Source of the DNA: Acanthosoma haemorrhoidale
Taxonomy: Eukaryota > Arthropoda > Insecta > Hemiptera > Acanthosomatidae
NCBI GenBank assembly: GCA_930367205.1
Contig: OV884009.1
Coordinates: forward strand, 84,775,189 to 84,839,188
Direction of reading: 5' to 3'
Length of the DNA: 64,000 nucleotides
The translations under genes and the position numbers were made by a program. Numbering within the stretch: the first letter of the stretch is position 1; every line of letters starts with the position of its first letter. Below the pieces are notes generated by a model. That model did no database searches. It was not told the origin of the DNA and saw only the letters and a list, made by a program, of their open reading frames with translations. Positions 45,908 through 58,802 of the stretch are shown piece by piece.

Positions 45908-48900
45908 GGTGCTACGTTCAGTCACTGTGGAAAATTTATCGTACATAAACACTATTGATGAAGACATAATTAGAACGTCCATATGTCATCCATAAATTAT
46001 TTGTTTACAAAAATCTAACATACTTTCAACAACAACATAAGCCTAATATCCCAACAAATACATCCAATCATAAAAATAAATCGTACGGATATTGATTCAA
46101 ACCTACAAAGAAAAAACAGACCATTGAATAGATCAGTAGATCCTTCGTTCCTATTTGAATGACGTATTGGTATTTTATGGCAACGGAGTCGTCGATCAGA
46201 TACGAGAAGTATGATTAATAAGAAATGGCATACAAACATGGCAAAACTGTTGAGTTCGCTCCTGCCTAAATTCCGAACCTTTAGTGAAACTAATGATGTT
46301 GACGTTACATTTGGACCGAGCCTGTACCGATGATCAATCAGTGCCTCTATCCATTGTTGTACTTTCCCAACTATTTATCACTTAATAGCGTAGACCCTCC
46401 TGTTCCTTCTGGCTCCTTCAGTATTTACTCTGCCAACTGGAAAAGAAAAGCTTTGTTTTAAGTAATTTATTCTACCTTATGTTGTATTAGAGCAAATTTA
46501 GTCTCATTGACTGGTCGACTAAAAATATTTAAGTCATGTGTGATGTATACAATCAAAGGTTTCGTTGTAGCTCCGAAAAAGTTGAAAACTGATTTTGATT
46601 AAAGTTTTGATGACTATCTGTAATTATACTACACTTAAAACATACTACATATTATTAATAAGAACAATGAAAGCTTTAATTTGATACCTTACTTAATATG
46701 ACAGGAAATTAAAGTATTTAATTACTAAGTAAAATAACCCTCATTATTTTTTATGCCACTGTTTATATTTTTGAAATATTATGGATATGAAATGAAACTT
46801 CAATGCAATACCGAAAATTGAGGTCGCGAAAAAATTGTGAACACAATTTTTATGACTTTAAGTAATTTATATTATATAACTGATATTGTTGTTTTTTCTT
46901 TATAATAAATAGAAGACTCAGTAAAATTTATAATTTATAATATTTGGCATGCTTCAGAAGTATTTGTTCTTTTTATCTAATTCATTTACGATGGTTATTA
47001 CTACTATAAAATATTACATTACGTAATATCAATAACAATATATATGTAATAAATTGGAGCTACCTATGTTTTAGACGATCAAATTTTTAAAGTTTAAAAA
47101 CCTTAATCAATATCTGTAGCTAGACTAAGATATGCATTCCTCATCAGCTGGGCAGCATAAGAGTTGACACATACCTGGGTATGGGAGGAGTGGGTGACGT
47201 TTAGGGAAGTGAAGCTAAAGGTGGTAGAAGTATACCCCTTCTACAGCATTCTAGTTCCATACTTCAACCCACAAGCTGATGTTAATTAGTAGAACAAGTG
47301 TAATAAAGAAGACATCCCCTGAATAACCCTTATATCAAATTAATCAAATAAAAAAGAGTGGGGATGACTCCTGTCAATATAGGCATCAACTTGTTGGCTT
47401 AAGGGGTCGTTCTTTTGTGTTCCTGAGAGCTTGCCTTGAACAGTCGTGCTCAATAATATAGAAGAATTGCATAAAATTTTTCACAAATAGAAATGTGTGC
47501 GAAAATTATATTTTCAGCTAATAAAATCATTGAACTATTACTCCAATGTATTAATAATTAATTATTTCTTTTTATTTAAAATTCGTCGTTAAAATTACCT
47601 ATTATTCAATATTCAGACATGATAATGAAACTAATTTATTATAATATATTATAATTTATTTTATTCATCGATGAACCCAACATCAATTTGGCTTCGTGAA
47701 TAGGGACTAAGTACGCCACAATATATATGCATATAATGTTACATTCAGTTATATTTAAAAATATTAATTAAAAATAACGGAGGGGTTATACACAATAGAA
47801 TTCGCCTCTTCTTTTGTTTGCTCTCGGGATTTTCGATGATAAAATGTTATCTATTCAGTCTAATGGTATTCTTTTGTATTTTATACTTGGATGGGGGAAA
47901 GGTGGTTTTTGTTAACGTATATAAGTAATAAATGGGATATTGTATTACGTATTATCGATCGAAATGTCGAGATATTAAGCCTGCTCAATATGATAAGCAA
48001 ATATTTATTTTCTAATTACAAAGTATTTGATCAAATAAATAATCGAACCTCCATTAGTTTTCATTTGGGTTGATGTTCCAGTTAGAGCTGTGAATAAAAC
48101 TTGAATGACATCATGTAATTACATTTAAAACCACAATTAATGTACTATTTCCTAGGACGTAAAATATTTAATTTGCTAGCCTAATAAAAATGACAGAAAA
48201 CTATTCACAATTTCATTACTAATTAATTAATGACTTAATAATATTTTATGGGATGGCAGTACTTTTCATGCTTTAGGTCTAACTACTTAATAACTCTCAC
48301 AATGACCAGAACAGGTGAACAAGTGAGGATTTTCGCTTTTCAAAAAAAACCAACGAAACTCAAAAACTGGTTCGATGGAATATTAAAAGTCTGAAATTTT
48401 TTTGAGGTTAAGGACTAAGCCATTTACTTAGTGTTCTTTTTCATTTTAATAAACTTGAACGAGTGGCTCCTTTCGCTATTTGAGGTTTCATGCTATTCTC
48501 GTTAAGTTATTGCATTTATGGATTAAATTACAATATACACTTTAATCACTGTGTGTGATATCGTAATACATTTTCGGTTGCTGCAAGAAGGAAGTAATGT
48601 TAGTTGAAAATATTACTTTTCCGCTGAGAGGTACTAACTTTCTTTTTCAGGAGTTCGAGTTTTGCAGTGCCGTACACAGGATTATTTTTCGGGGGGAGGG
48701 CCTATGGGTCTAGCCATAAGTAAAAGAGATTTATCTTCTTCTCTCTTATTTCCGGTCCAACCTATGCCCCTGGTAGTAAAGAGATAAACTAAATTATTTT
48801 TAATAAAGTATTATTGTGTACTAATGAGTAACAACAGGTAGGTAATTGCTAGAGGTATTAACATTTTATTAAGTTACTGGACGAAATCATAAAAATGTTA

Positions 48901-49930
48901 ACACAATTCGGAGGTCTCTTAGGTACCTGTTTATGTTTGCCCCTGGCGTTGTGTATGTAAGTCAGCTAGAAGGTAGAAATACTTGAATATTAAAGCTTTG
49001 AAGTCCTAATCGCTTGTTACGGGCAATATATTTTATCGATAATTAGTGATTCCGTTTCCAATAATACTAGAATACTATTGTAAAGATACAACTTATTTTT
49101 TATCGTGTTATACAACTCTACAATTATCGAATAAACAAAATAAAACGATTGTTGGTCGTTTATAAAATAACTTTACAAGATAAAACACTCAAATGTTTCT
49201 AATAAGCATGATTACGCTTCAATTTGCCACATAATAAAAGTTTGGACATCGCGAGGAATCGTCAGGACGTTCCTCGTTTGATCAGGATAAACATAACCTC
49301 GTCATTGTTAATTGACATGATAACATGAAATTTTTACTATGCTAAATGATAAATTGAGATATACTTATTTATAAATATGCTATATTTTATTTTTATACAA
49401 ACTGTGTAAGTCTAAATAGTTACAATATTATTGATGATATAATATTACAAATATTCTATATCGGTTTTATTAATGAATACAGCTTGGAAGTCATTTTTTT
49501 TTGTTTCAGTTGTGATTAGTTTATTTATTTTGGTTGAGCACTTAACCTAGGGGATTCATTGCCTTACTAAATAACAGTAAGGCAAAATACAAAATCACTA
49601 AATGTATATATTATATATTAACACAGTATTTCTCATAAATTATAGCACATTTTTACCATCATGTCCATTGTTCTTCAAATGGGCATGATTCTTGCTGGCT
49701 TTTGGGGGATGAATGCTGAGAAGTGGATAATTAGGCTACTATACACAGTGCCTAATCCGAAGTCTGCATTGGTTAATCTTTACAGAGGTACAGCCGTGGG
49801 CCCATTTTTCTTTTTAATCTCATAATTCTAAACTTTTTCCAACAGGTTCTTCGCTGTTAGATATGACAAGTTTAACTTTTTCATTCTCAACTATTCCACA
49901 ATGTGGGTTTACAGCTGGTGCATTAAATAA
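45908..49930. other. Long A/T-rich stretch, no supported gene
   Basis: A GC-richer patch lies at 47145-47250. Open frames are short and A/T-driven. Nothing recognised. Confidence 0.4.
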
Positions 49931-50000
49931 ACACTTGCAATCAAGTATATTAAATTAAATTTAATACACTTGCAATCAAGTATATTAAATTAAATTTAAT
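49931..50000. repeat. Perfect 35-bp tandem duplication
   Basis: The 35-bp unit beginning ACACTTGCAATCAAGTATAT and ending in the palindrome ATTAAATTAAATTTAAT occurs at 49931-49965 and 49966-50000 with no difference. Confidence 0.95.
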
Positions 50001-50340
50001 ATATTGTCAAACTATATGAAATATATATTATAGTCCCTTATGAAAAATCTTGTTAAAAACGAATAGTCATCATGGTTTGAGGAAATGTTCAAATGTTGCA
50101 ATAATCAATAAAAAGTAAATCTTATTTAAATACATGTTGATATCAGTGGTTTCGGCGCAGGAACACCACTAAAAAAACAACAGTTTTAAACTAAGAATCT
50201 AACTTTGTCAAATATTAATTTTTTTGCATTATATCTCCAAATTTCATATTGTGCTATCTAGTTTAAATAATACGTAAAAGTAATATTTTAAAAAATCTGC
50301 GATTTTCGTTTGTTACATGGAGTATTATGCCACGTAAAAT
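50001..50340. other. A/T-rich spacer
   Basis: Nothing recognised. Confidence 0.4.
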
Positions 50341-50444
50341 GATCCGGGTTAATTTTTATTCAAACCAACTTTTGCCGTGGTTCGCCGGAACGTTGTGGTT
50401 CGGAGTGCCAATGTGAAAATTCGGGACTAAGACACCATTTTTCC

Positions 50445-50881
50445 CTAAAGAGCTTCGTTGTATTTTTCATAAAATCTATCTTTTTTTCTAAAGAGTGATA
50501 ATGACCATGGTAATAAGCTGAAACTACGCTTCAAGAGTTCATAAATATCACAGTATGGATAATTTCGGAAAAAATCTCTTATTTCTTCCTCCGATTTGGC
50601 TGCAAGATGTGTTATATAGCAAATAAAGGATTCGCGTTCATTGCCAAGCCCAAAAGGAGAGACTTTACTTTCATTACAGTAACTGTCCATTGTCTGTGCG
50701 TATGTGGGGCATACGATACCAGTCTTAAAAATGATCCAATCAAGAGGCTTATTCCATAAAACTTCAAGATATGTGGGTTAGTTTTTTGTTAAAAGGAAAG
50801 CACGGAAAAGGGCCGGTCCACTATATTTTGTGGTATCAGCTCAGAAGCTATTTCCGATTTAAAGTTACGATTTTCCCCCAT
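50445..50881 (-). pseudogene. Degenerate coding stretch of unknown family
   Basis: I do not recognise this protein. An ATG at 50881 in a good context (AACCATGGGGG) opens a 30-codon frame, MGENRNFKSEIASELIPQNI and VDRPFSVLSF, ending in TAA at 50789-50791. A second frame, open from about 50777 to the TAG at 50445, begins PTYLEVLWNKPLDWIIFKTG and includes GNERESFICYITHLAAKSEE. It goes on to YELLKRSFSLLPWSLSLF and KKDRFYEKYNEAL. Composition is balanced, unlike the A/T-driven frames around it. After the TAG the same frame is open for a further ~30 codons (50345-50440) apart from one stop. A frame change and stop between the two parts suggest a decaying gene. It might alternatively be two exons, but no AG acceptor fits the join well. 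Host or mobile origin is unknown. Confidence 0.45.
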
Positions 50882-51325
50882 GGTTAAGAACAGAAAAATG
50901 ATTGGAAGGCAAATAGAATTTCTTATAATTAAAGGTTCGAGAGTCAACAATAACAATCGTCTATTTTAATATGTTTTGAGCAGGTTTTGTTATACATCTC
51001 TTTGCCTAAAATAAAAAAGAAAAATATTATCCAAGTGTCCTATGACTTACAATAAAGCACGGATCCCATCTCCCCAATAAAGCCCATAATCCCATCTCTG
51101 GAAAACAAAAAGATCTGTCACATCATAAAGTTAACAATTAATAATATATATATATATATGATATATAATATATTATAGTAGGTATGTATATAATGTGAGT
51201 AATGTTATTAGAGTCAATATTCATTCACAATTTTCTTTTCTAAAGAAACTAACCCTTAATAAAATATATAATAATATAATTTTTTTATGTCATGGAGAAA
51301 ACGGTAAGACAACCAATCTATCGGT
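50882..51325. other. A/T-rich spacer
   Basis: Includes a TA-rich microsatellite at 51142-51162. Confidence 0.4.
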
Positions 51326-51535
51326 TCAGCTAGTCATTTTAGTGTTTGAGCTTGGTAAGCAGATTCTATGCATGGACCCGCAAATCCAGTCACTAGGATA
51401 CAAAATCAACGGGACGTCGTTAATCACCACTTGTACCCACTTTACCTGAGGAGTACTCTGTTTCCTCCAAAACTCTACCAATTTACATACGTCAACAGTG
51501 AACAGTAAGGGTGATATAGTATCGCCTTGCATGAC
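51326..51535 (-). pseudogene. Reverse transcriptase fragment, third LINE lineage
   Basis: The minus frame starts MQGDTISPLLFTVDVCKLVE, then FWRKQSTPQVKWVQVVIN. QGD(T/P)(I/L)SPLLF is the palm motif preceding the YADD box in many non-LTR reverse transcriptases and differs from the QGSVLGP of family A. The YADD box is not reached; the frame continues without other motifs to 51326. The 5' limit coincides with a 9-bp hairpin at 51535-51559. Confidence 0.5.
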
Positions 51536-51559
51536 TGAGGCCTCTGATTAAGGCCTCAG
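51535..51559. repeat. Perfect 9-bp-arm hairpin
   Basis: CTGAGGCCT, loop CTGATTA, AGGCCTCAG. It abuts the truncated reverse transcriptase fragment. Confidence 0.9.
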
Positions 51560-51989
51560 AGTTTCTGTTCACCGACTATCTTCATTGACCATCTATTCCA
51601 CATTATAGGCACCATGTTCGAGTTAATTAATTTCCTTTCTAGGCTTGACGGTAACTAGAGGCAACTAGTTATTCTATTTAATTGTTGATGCATAATCAAT
51701 TTATGTTAAATTTTGCCTACCCAGTTTATTGACAATAAAGGACCAAAACAAATTAAAATAACTCATCTCGCAGTGAGATTTTGCAATTAATCTGTTTTGT
51801 ATGAACATAGTATCACATTGGCCATACCGAAGTCTTTTGAAAAGGATATTGCATGGCAAACAAAATAAACAAGCATTTCATTTTAATAACACAAATCCGA
51901 GTTAGCACAAGGTTGACTGATATTATTTTTGGATGAAACGTGTTCATATATACCCATATATATACCAGTCTACTTTATATTCAATTAAT
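51560..51989. other. A/T-rich spacer
   Basis: Nothing recognised. Confidence 0.4.
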
Positions 51990-52125
51990 TTGAGGGAGAG
52001 AGAGAATTTCTTTATTTCATTTTATGTTGTATCGGCTTCATTAGTACAATTACCAGAAGCCAGAGCGCCTTTAAACTAATAATAAAAGAGAATTAATATG
52101 TAAAAATAAAATATCAACTTATTTA
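51990..52125. repeat. Dispersed repeat with short GA run (copy 2)
   Basis: TGAGGGAGAGAGAGA is followed by TTTCATTTTATGTTGTATCG, CTTCATTAGTACAATTACCA, GAAGCCAGAGCGCCTTTAAA and AATTAATATGTAAAA, then CTTATTTATATG. It is collinear with 28071-28195. Confidence 0.6.
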
Positions 52126-52644
52126 TATGTAGGGAACCTACCACTAAAAATGGTCCAATTTAATATTTAGATTCCCATGTATTATCCTTATTCAATTACA
52201 TTGATTCATACATTCAATTGATTGTTTATCCCCACCCTGTCCATTGTGACCAACTGTCAGACTTTACAATTATGAAAAAAAAACAATTTTACCATTAATG
52301 TTTCGTTTACTTAACATTTAAAAAATACTATGACCTACGTAATATAATGTCACGTGAAAAGATAACAGAAATTCCTTAACATTATAATAATCAAGCTATA
52401 TGAATTTTATCTAACCCTCGGTAAGTAGCAGGCACATGCGGAGCGCTCCTAAGCAAAGTTGGCCACATTGAGCCTTTTTCCGCATCAAGAGATCTGAGTT
52501 CTTTCCCTCCTAACCCTCCCACATATTACCTGATCCTAAATTGTACTTCATTTCGCTGCGCATAAACAAGATTAGGCGATTTCTACTGTATCTGTAGGTA
52601 AGCCCCAGATGCCAACTCCATTAGGCGTATCTGGCAGTCAAATA
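52126..52644. other. A/T-rich spacer
   Basis: Nothing recognised. A GC-richer patch lies at 52420-52520. Confidence 0.4.
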
Positions 52645-52900
52645 ATCCTGCAATAAATACGTGACAGTGGGAGTCCTGGCCATGATCAGATTCTCCATTC
52701 ATGCCCTGAGCGTCGGTGGCCCTCACGATCTTGGTCAGCCTCCACTGGCTCATATCCGGTGACTTGACTGATGGAGGTGCGTGGTGGATTTCCCAAGATT
52801 CCGCATCCACTTTCGCATGTGAGGTAAGTGGTAACCATGTGGATTTGGGAGAATTGTAAATATGGTACGAATAAGAACATTGACCACAATAAAGATTTTG
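52645..52900 (+). repeat. LINE family A 3' untranslated region, + orientation
   Basis: It is the reverse complement of the 3' part of the copies at 23596 and 56151: GACAGTGGGAGTCCTGGCCA, GGTTACG-like turns, CACTGGCTCATATCCGGTGA and TGGATTTGGGAGAATTGTAA, then CACAATAAAGA at the end. ORF2 sequence is absent. The block resembling the reversed AGACCTCCCAAATCCACATG marker is present. Confidence 0.8.
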
Positions 52901-55900
52901 ACAGGTCGTTTTTAGATCTGGAAAAAAAAATGACAGATCCCCAAAAAACCTAAGGAAACTTATATTTATTGGTTTAAAAAATAAAATTTAACTTTCTGAG
53001 CATTGTTTATTTAACAGTGATATTTGGCCTTTTCGTAAAAAAATGTTGAGCTGTTGTATTAAAAATTCAAATAAACATTTTAACCCCTTAAATACGCTTA
53101 ATCAATCTTGATTAGTCGTTCAATTTTTACGCTGCACACTGTCAGCCTATTCTAAAAATTCCTCGAAATCGATAATTTAGGTGTAGTATTTGTCTTGCAG
53201 GCACTTTATGTGTACGGAGCAGTGAATAGAAACTTATAAAATACAAAATAAAAGTCTGCTACCCAAATCTTTAAGCTAAACCTTACAAAAATAAAAATGC
53301 AATTATATAAATTATAACTTTATAAAAGCTTCAAAAGTTTATAATAACTAATATATGAAAACGTGAGAAAATATTGTGACAAGGTTTTCTACTCAAGTTT
53401 AAGCTTTTTCCGCAAGTTATCTATATGACAAGTAACTTTTTCAACAACAAAATCGTGGAAAATGATCAATATCATTTACTATCACAAAAGTTTAAGCCAT
53501 TCCCTGAAATAAAGTGAAAGCAATACAATAACTACCTGACAAAAAACGCGGTAAAAGATTAGGACAAGATTATGTTTGAGAATCTCTAAAACTAAGGAAA
53601 TAATAAATCTCTAAAAAAACTACTCAAAATACAATACGCACATTAACATAAAAATAAAATGGCAAATTATAAGAGAAGTGTGTGCTAAAGGGGCGTTGTA
53701 TGCTTAGAACATAAAATAGAGTGGAAGCGTCATTGGGTAGGGTTCATACACTGTTGAGTAGCTCAGCCCGCAATGCACTTCCCCTCCTTAAACACACCCC
53801 AGTTCTTGACTCACAAAAAGGCCGTTGTTACGGTAGAGATTAGAAAAAAAAAATTTTTAAATAATAATTTAAATTAAATAAATTATTTATTTACAGCTTA
53901 CACATTTAAAAGAGTTAGTTTAATTATTACTGACCTTATATAAGAAAACAATTTTATTATTTTTAGACCGGATAGTTTCTTTTTTTAAATTATCGTTAAC
54001 GTTTCGCAAGTACATTACTTGCAATCATGTTGTTTACAATCATTCATAATTATTCAGTATAATTCTAAATTAAAGCTGTCCGATTGATCTTATAATTGAA
54101 ACAATGATTTTCTTCTTCCAAAAATGGTTAGTACTATTAAAAAAGTGTTTTCCTATACATTGTTTTATTAAACGTGTTACCAAATATATTACATTTTATC
54201 ACAATGAATCCTACGATAAAAATTCATTAATTTTCTTTTGGGAAAATTCCCAATATTCTTTTGTATCATTGCCGTTATTATTATTTTGATCGCCTGATAT
54301 TTATTTGACGATGTCCCGCGTAACGACTAAGATACGTAGTATTCCGAGTTTTTGTCACGAAGTTGTGTCAATTTCTATTTTTTGCAAGTAAGATTCTGAG
54401 GTAGCTAACATTAATTTAAGCCTTTTTTTTGGTTGGAAAACGCATGTTTTGTGGTGGCAAATGACGTTTGAAAGCCCTTCGATAAAAAAAAAACTTTATA
54501 GTGATCATTGTCAAACGTATATTACAAACCTAGCTGACTTTTGGTTTTAAATCTTCAGGGTAAGAATTAAAAATTGTTGCAATGGCTCCTTTTTTAAGTT
54601 TTGAATAAAATTCTGACCTGTGAAAACAATCTTGAGTGAAGGGCTTGGAGTACAAATAGCTTTTTATAATATTTTTTTCTCTTCACTAGAATCCATTTTT
54701 TCTTTTCTTTCTCATCTAAAGGAAATCTGTCAACAAGTGTTGCGTTAAGAGAAATTTTATATGACGGAACCAAGAAAAGAAACAAAACTAAGCAAATCTC
54801 TTCCAAGGGTTTGAGACAATTAAAACAAATTAAGTTTAGATCGATCATCGATATTTTTTGTTTCAAAATGATATCAAAAAGACTAAATAACCAAGAATTT
54901 AAAACAGTATTAGTATTGTCATTAAAGTTCCTTAAGGGGAAGTACCCTCATTTTCTGGTCATATTTTTTTAGCGAGACCTATTCTTTTTAAAAGAAAAGT
55001 TAAAGAAAGGCAATTTTATTTGTTACATCCACCTCTCCATTATTTAACAGTTCAACCATTCTTCACAACTGTTATGAAACAGATTTCTGTATTTTTTTCT
55101 AACTAAAAACTCTTGTCATTTTTTTTGTTTAAGGCGTGTTAGGTGAATGCAATAATTCGTCCAACACAAAAAAAAATTACGTCCAACGTACAAGTGGACA
55201 GGGAGGGAATATAGGAGCAATTCTCGCACGTCAGTCGTCGCAGTGTGGTGAAGATAATAGAGAATTAAAAATATTGTAATGGTGGGGATGAAGTATAATT
55301 TCTACCATTCCATTTTATTCAACAGATCTGGATTGAATTAATGATTCCTTTGATATACACGAAGCGGACCAGTAGCAGGCGTCGCAATCATTTGAAAGGG
55401 GAGAGGGTTTGTGTTGGGCAGGAACCGACGAACCGAAAATATTTTTAAATAAATGTTTTCGGAGAAATATTTTTGAGCCGGATCGGAACATAATCAAAAT
55501 GCCCTCAGCTCAAAAACACGTGTATATTCACTGCACATGCGAGAAACTTTTTCCCAGAACGGGACATTATTGCTACCTGAGTAGACTATTTTCTGCTCAG
55601 GCGGATAATTGCTTGAAGCCAATATGGCTGTTGGAATTCAGACTAAGGGCCATGTCTGCCTAAGGGTCGTGTTCTTTGTAATGGCCCAATATCCGTCCTG
55701 TATTCAGTCGACCGTCACTTAAGTGTTGTTTTTTTGTATAAGCAAATAAAAAGTCCGCAATGGAGTGATTGTATCGTTTCATCTGGATTGAGCATGCAAT
55801 TACTTCCCAGCTTCAATCAAGTACTATATTTACCTCCACCGATATATCAGATGTAATGACATGGAGACAAATAGAAAAAAAACACGTGTAACGCAAACCC

Positions 55901-56150
55901 ATCGTAGCAGAGACTTTATTCATCCACTGGAAACAATTATTCATAATTTTCGAATGCAGACAGGTACAAATACAAGAGATCATGCCGATCGAGGTTGCTT
56001 TACTGCCGACCTGAAATGGAAAAGTTTACTTTCAAACAGTTACAGGTCATTCGCCTAATATGTCTGAAGTCGATAGCGACTCAAAAAATAAGTAAATTAG
56101 TCTAGCCATAATAATGGGAAGTACGTATTAAAAAAAAATCATTATTATTA
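52901..56150. other. Long spacer, no supported gene
   Basis: A/T-rich overall. The minus frame at 54594-54866 (90 codons) and the + frames at 55409-55663 and 55861-56058 have no known motif. A GC-richer patch lies at 55340-55680. Confidence 0.4.
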
Positions 56151-56655
56151 AACAACTTTATTATGATAAAATTATAATCTGCCTCACTGGGCAATAAGTA
56201 ATTGTGGTAAATGATCTCATTCATACCATATTTACAATTTTTCATTCATACAGTATTTACAAACAGCCCAGAGACCTCCCAAATCCACATGGTTGTCACC
56301 TCCCTCCCATGCGAGAGAGGAAGCGGTCATGGGAAGTCCCCCACGCTCCTCCGTCAGCCGTGTCACCGGATACGATCCAGCGGAGGCTGATCAAGAGCGC
56401 GAGAGCCACATACGCTCAGGACATGATTGGAGAAACTGGCCATTGCCAGGACTCCCACTGTTACGCATTTATAGCAGGTCACGAGGCCACTGCCATTTTA
56501 GTCTCCAAGGATGATTATAGGGATAAGTGGTGCAGTGCAATGTCTGTGCTAGGGGATCAGGGGGGTTGGAAAGGTTACTATGGAATTTTATAAACTTGGA
56601 AGGGTTGAGTTCAAGACTGTAAGGTATATTAAGATCGTTATGAAGGGTTTTGTTG
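56151..56655 (-). pseudogene. LINE family A copy, 3' UTR plus ORF2 end
   Basis: The 3' tail on + is AACAACTTTATTATGATAAA, then ATTATAATCTGCCTCACTGG. The GC-richer block follows (CCCAGAGACCTCCCAAATCC, CGTCAGCCGTGTCACCGGAT). The coding end on the minus strand reads NKTLHNDLNIPYSLELNPSK, FIKFHSNLSNPPDPLAQT and WRLKWQWPRDLL. It is truncated at about 56655, where an oppositely oriented LINE end begins. Confidence 0.85.
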
Positions 56656-56667
56656 AATATTCTACTG

Positions 56668-57415
56668 AACACAAGATCCCGCCCACCTGACATCTACACT
56701 CCTTCCTAGAAAACTGCAGCATTTGATCGTTCCTTTTTTGCTAGCTCCATTACTCTCTGGAATTCTCAATCTCCTAATATACGCTATGCTTCACCCTTAC
56801 GAACCTCTAAAACACTTCTATTCTAACACCCCCTCGCCATCCCAAACTAGGGATTCATTCATTATAGTAATTTTCATACCATAATGTTTGCATTTCTATA
56901 ATTATGTTATTATCACTATATATATGTAAAGAAAGTATTCTCTCTTTGATTTGAATTTGCCGCGCTGCTTCTATTGGCCCCCACCAGATGGAGCAGCCAT
57001 CATATAGAGCAGGTGAATATAGAAGTGATAGTTATAAACTGTAATTGTCGTTTCTTTGTTTACAGGTAAGATTGTGTAAATCAATATGAATAATTTTTAT
57101 AATATAATATATAGTGAATACAATAGCTAACTTTGTTTACAGAGAAACTGATTTCAGTTTATTCACCCTACCTTCAATAATTGTCTTACATATATATAGA
57201 TGTTCCCTTAGTTTTTATTATTGTATATTTAGCTTGTTTGTTACTTTTGTTTCTGTTACTTTGTATTACTTATGTCACATTGTATTACTGACTTCTGAAT
57301 ATATCGTATGTAGGTTTGCACTTTATTTTACATTGTCATTTATTTTTAATTATGTAATAGGTATTTTTATGTGCCAGATATGAATTGGCCATCTGAACAT
57401 TATTGTTATAAATAG
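56668..57415 (+). mobile_element. CR1-like LINE 3' end
   Basis: The + strand reads AAFDRSFFASSITLWNSQSP then NIRYASPLRTSKTLLF with TAA at 56824-56826. This fits the C-terminal R.SFF..(A/S)I.LWNSLP..I......FK..L motif common to CR1-related LINE polyproteins. Upstream homology is cut at the boundary with the family A copy (about 56655-56668). The following A/T-rich sequence ends with TTTTATGTGCCAGATATGAA then TTGGCCATCTGAAC, reminiscent of 3' ends in that clade. The exact 3' boundary is uncertain. Confidence 0.5.
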
Positions 57416-58202
57416 GGATTTTTTTTCTATTCTATTCTAGCTTCGGTCTAAACACAAATAAAAAATCAGTAGTTGCTTAAGACAAATCTTAAGCAATGGA
57501 TCTAATTCATTCCCATGGTTACGGTCATGTTGAAGACACTAAAAAGTAACGTGGTGAAAGGAAACAATAGAAACGCGTCAATAGTGTCTTTGGAGCTGGT
57601 TTTAGTATTAATTTTTTATTCAACAATTGGAATGTTTAATAAGTTTTCCAGAAACTTATTCAGACTTCCGTAAGTATGCATTAAATCTTATTCCTTAATT
57701 TTCTACGTCTGTCCACTATTCCGTTAATCTGTCCGTGGTACAATTTAGTTCATAATTTACGTTAAAAAAATGAATCTGTAAAAATGATTAAAATTATGAA
57801 AATAAATGGCAAAGTTACTGATCTATGGACCCACATTGAATTACACAAGAGGGTAAGCTGTATGCTATAATCCGGTTTTAAATTTTGTTTCTTGAAAATT
57901 CAATTTTCTTAAATGTCTGAGATTAAAGAGAAACATTTTTTGTCACCTACATCCGAGCTCTTTTTTCACTATCCGTTCTTTCGATATTATTTCTTCACCT
58001 TGTACCCCCTTTATACATAGCTCTGTATATAAAACCCTCCGGTATGTATATATATATATATATAAGTTAATGATCGTCAACAAAAAACGTGAAGGAAAAA
58101 GAAAAGAGGTTGAACGTAATCACAGATCGAGAGTTGTCACAAGATTGTTTTTATTTGAGCCTTTTAAAGCCTCTCTATATACATTCGGGATGTTTACATC
58201 CC
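57416..58202. other. A/T-rich spacer
   Basis: A TA microsatellite lies at 58047-58064. Nothing else recognised. Confidence 0.4.
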
Positions 58203-58283
58203 GATGACTTGAGGATTAGGCTTGCTACCTACGATGTCCGAACCTTAACTCCCCCCTGCCATTTTTCGCATATCTCTTCGTAA
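58203..58283 (+). pseudogene. Possible LINE endonuclease start
   Basis: The + frame reads DDLRIRLATYDVRTLTPP, resembling the (R/L)(I/L)ATYNVRTL opening of APE-type endonuclease domains. The frame stops at 58283 and the next expected motif (D(V/I)(I/L)GL.E) is not found, so the assignment rests on about ten residues. Confidence 0.3.
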
Positions 58284-58802
58284 ACGCCAAGCTCCGGCGC
58301 ACGCAGCACACAGCCTGTGATCCCTTACATCACGTTTACGGTCTAATATATTCATAGTCCGCACCAAACAACAGAACCCAAAGAAAAGAGGTAATACAGA
58401 AATAAAACAAGAATAATAATAAAATATACTGCATTCGCCTGTGATCCGGCGGCTGCCAGGTAAAAAAACAAACAATGGAACTTATAAACAATGTAAAGTA
58501 TGATTATATATATGTATATAACTTATCGTCTCCCGGCTGTAGACGATCAAGAAAAAAGAATGACTAAAGAGGTAGATGATATAACGTGATGGTTTGGTTT
58601 ATAACTGGCTTTATTCTCCTCCTGATCCTCTATACACACGTTACTGGTTTGTTTACCTAAGGCTATGTGGTATTAGGCTTAACATTGCCGTACCAATAGC
58701 CATAACTTATATATATATAGCTGGGAGAATAGGGTATCAGAAATAGCCGGGACAGGATTCATAATAGAAAGACTGCTTGTATTAAGATAATTATTTAATA
58801 AA
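58284..58802. other. Spacer
   Basis: The minus frame 58245-58475 ends in an Arg-rich stretch, probably a shadow of the region above. The rest is A/T-rich with TA repeats. Confidence 0.35.

Noticed and set aside
58245..58475. 76-codon minus frame with an Arg-rich end
   Set aside because: It overlaps, in antisense, a better + strand match to a LINE endonuclease opening and has no independent support.
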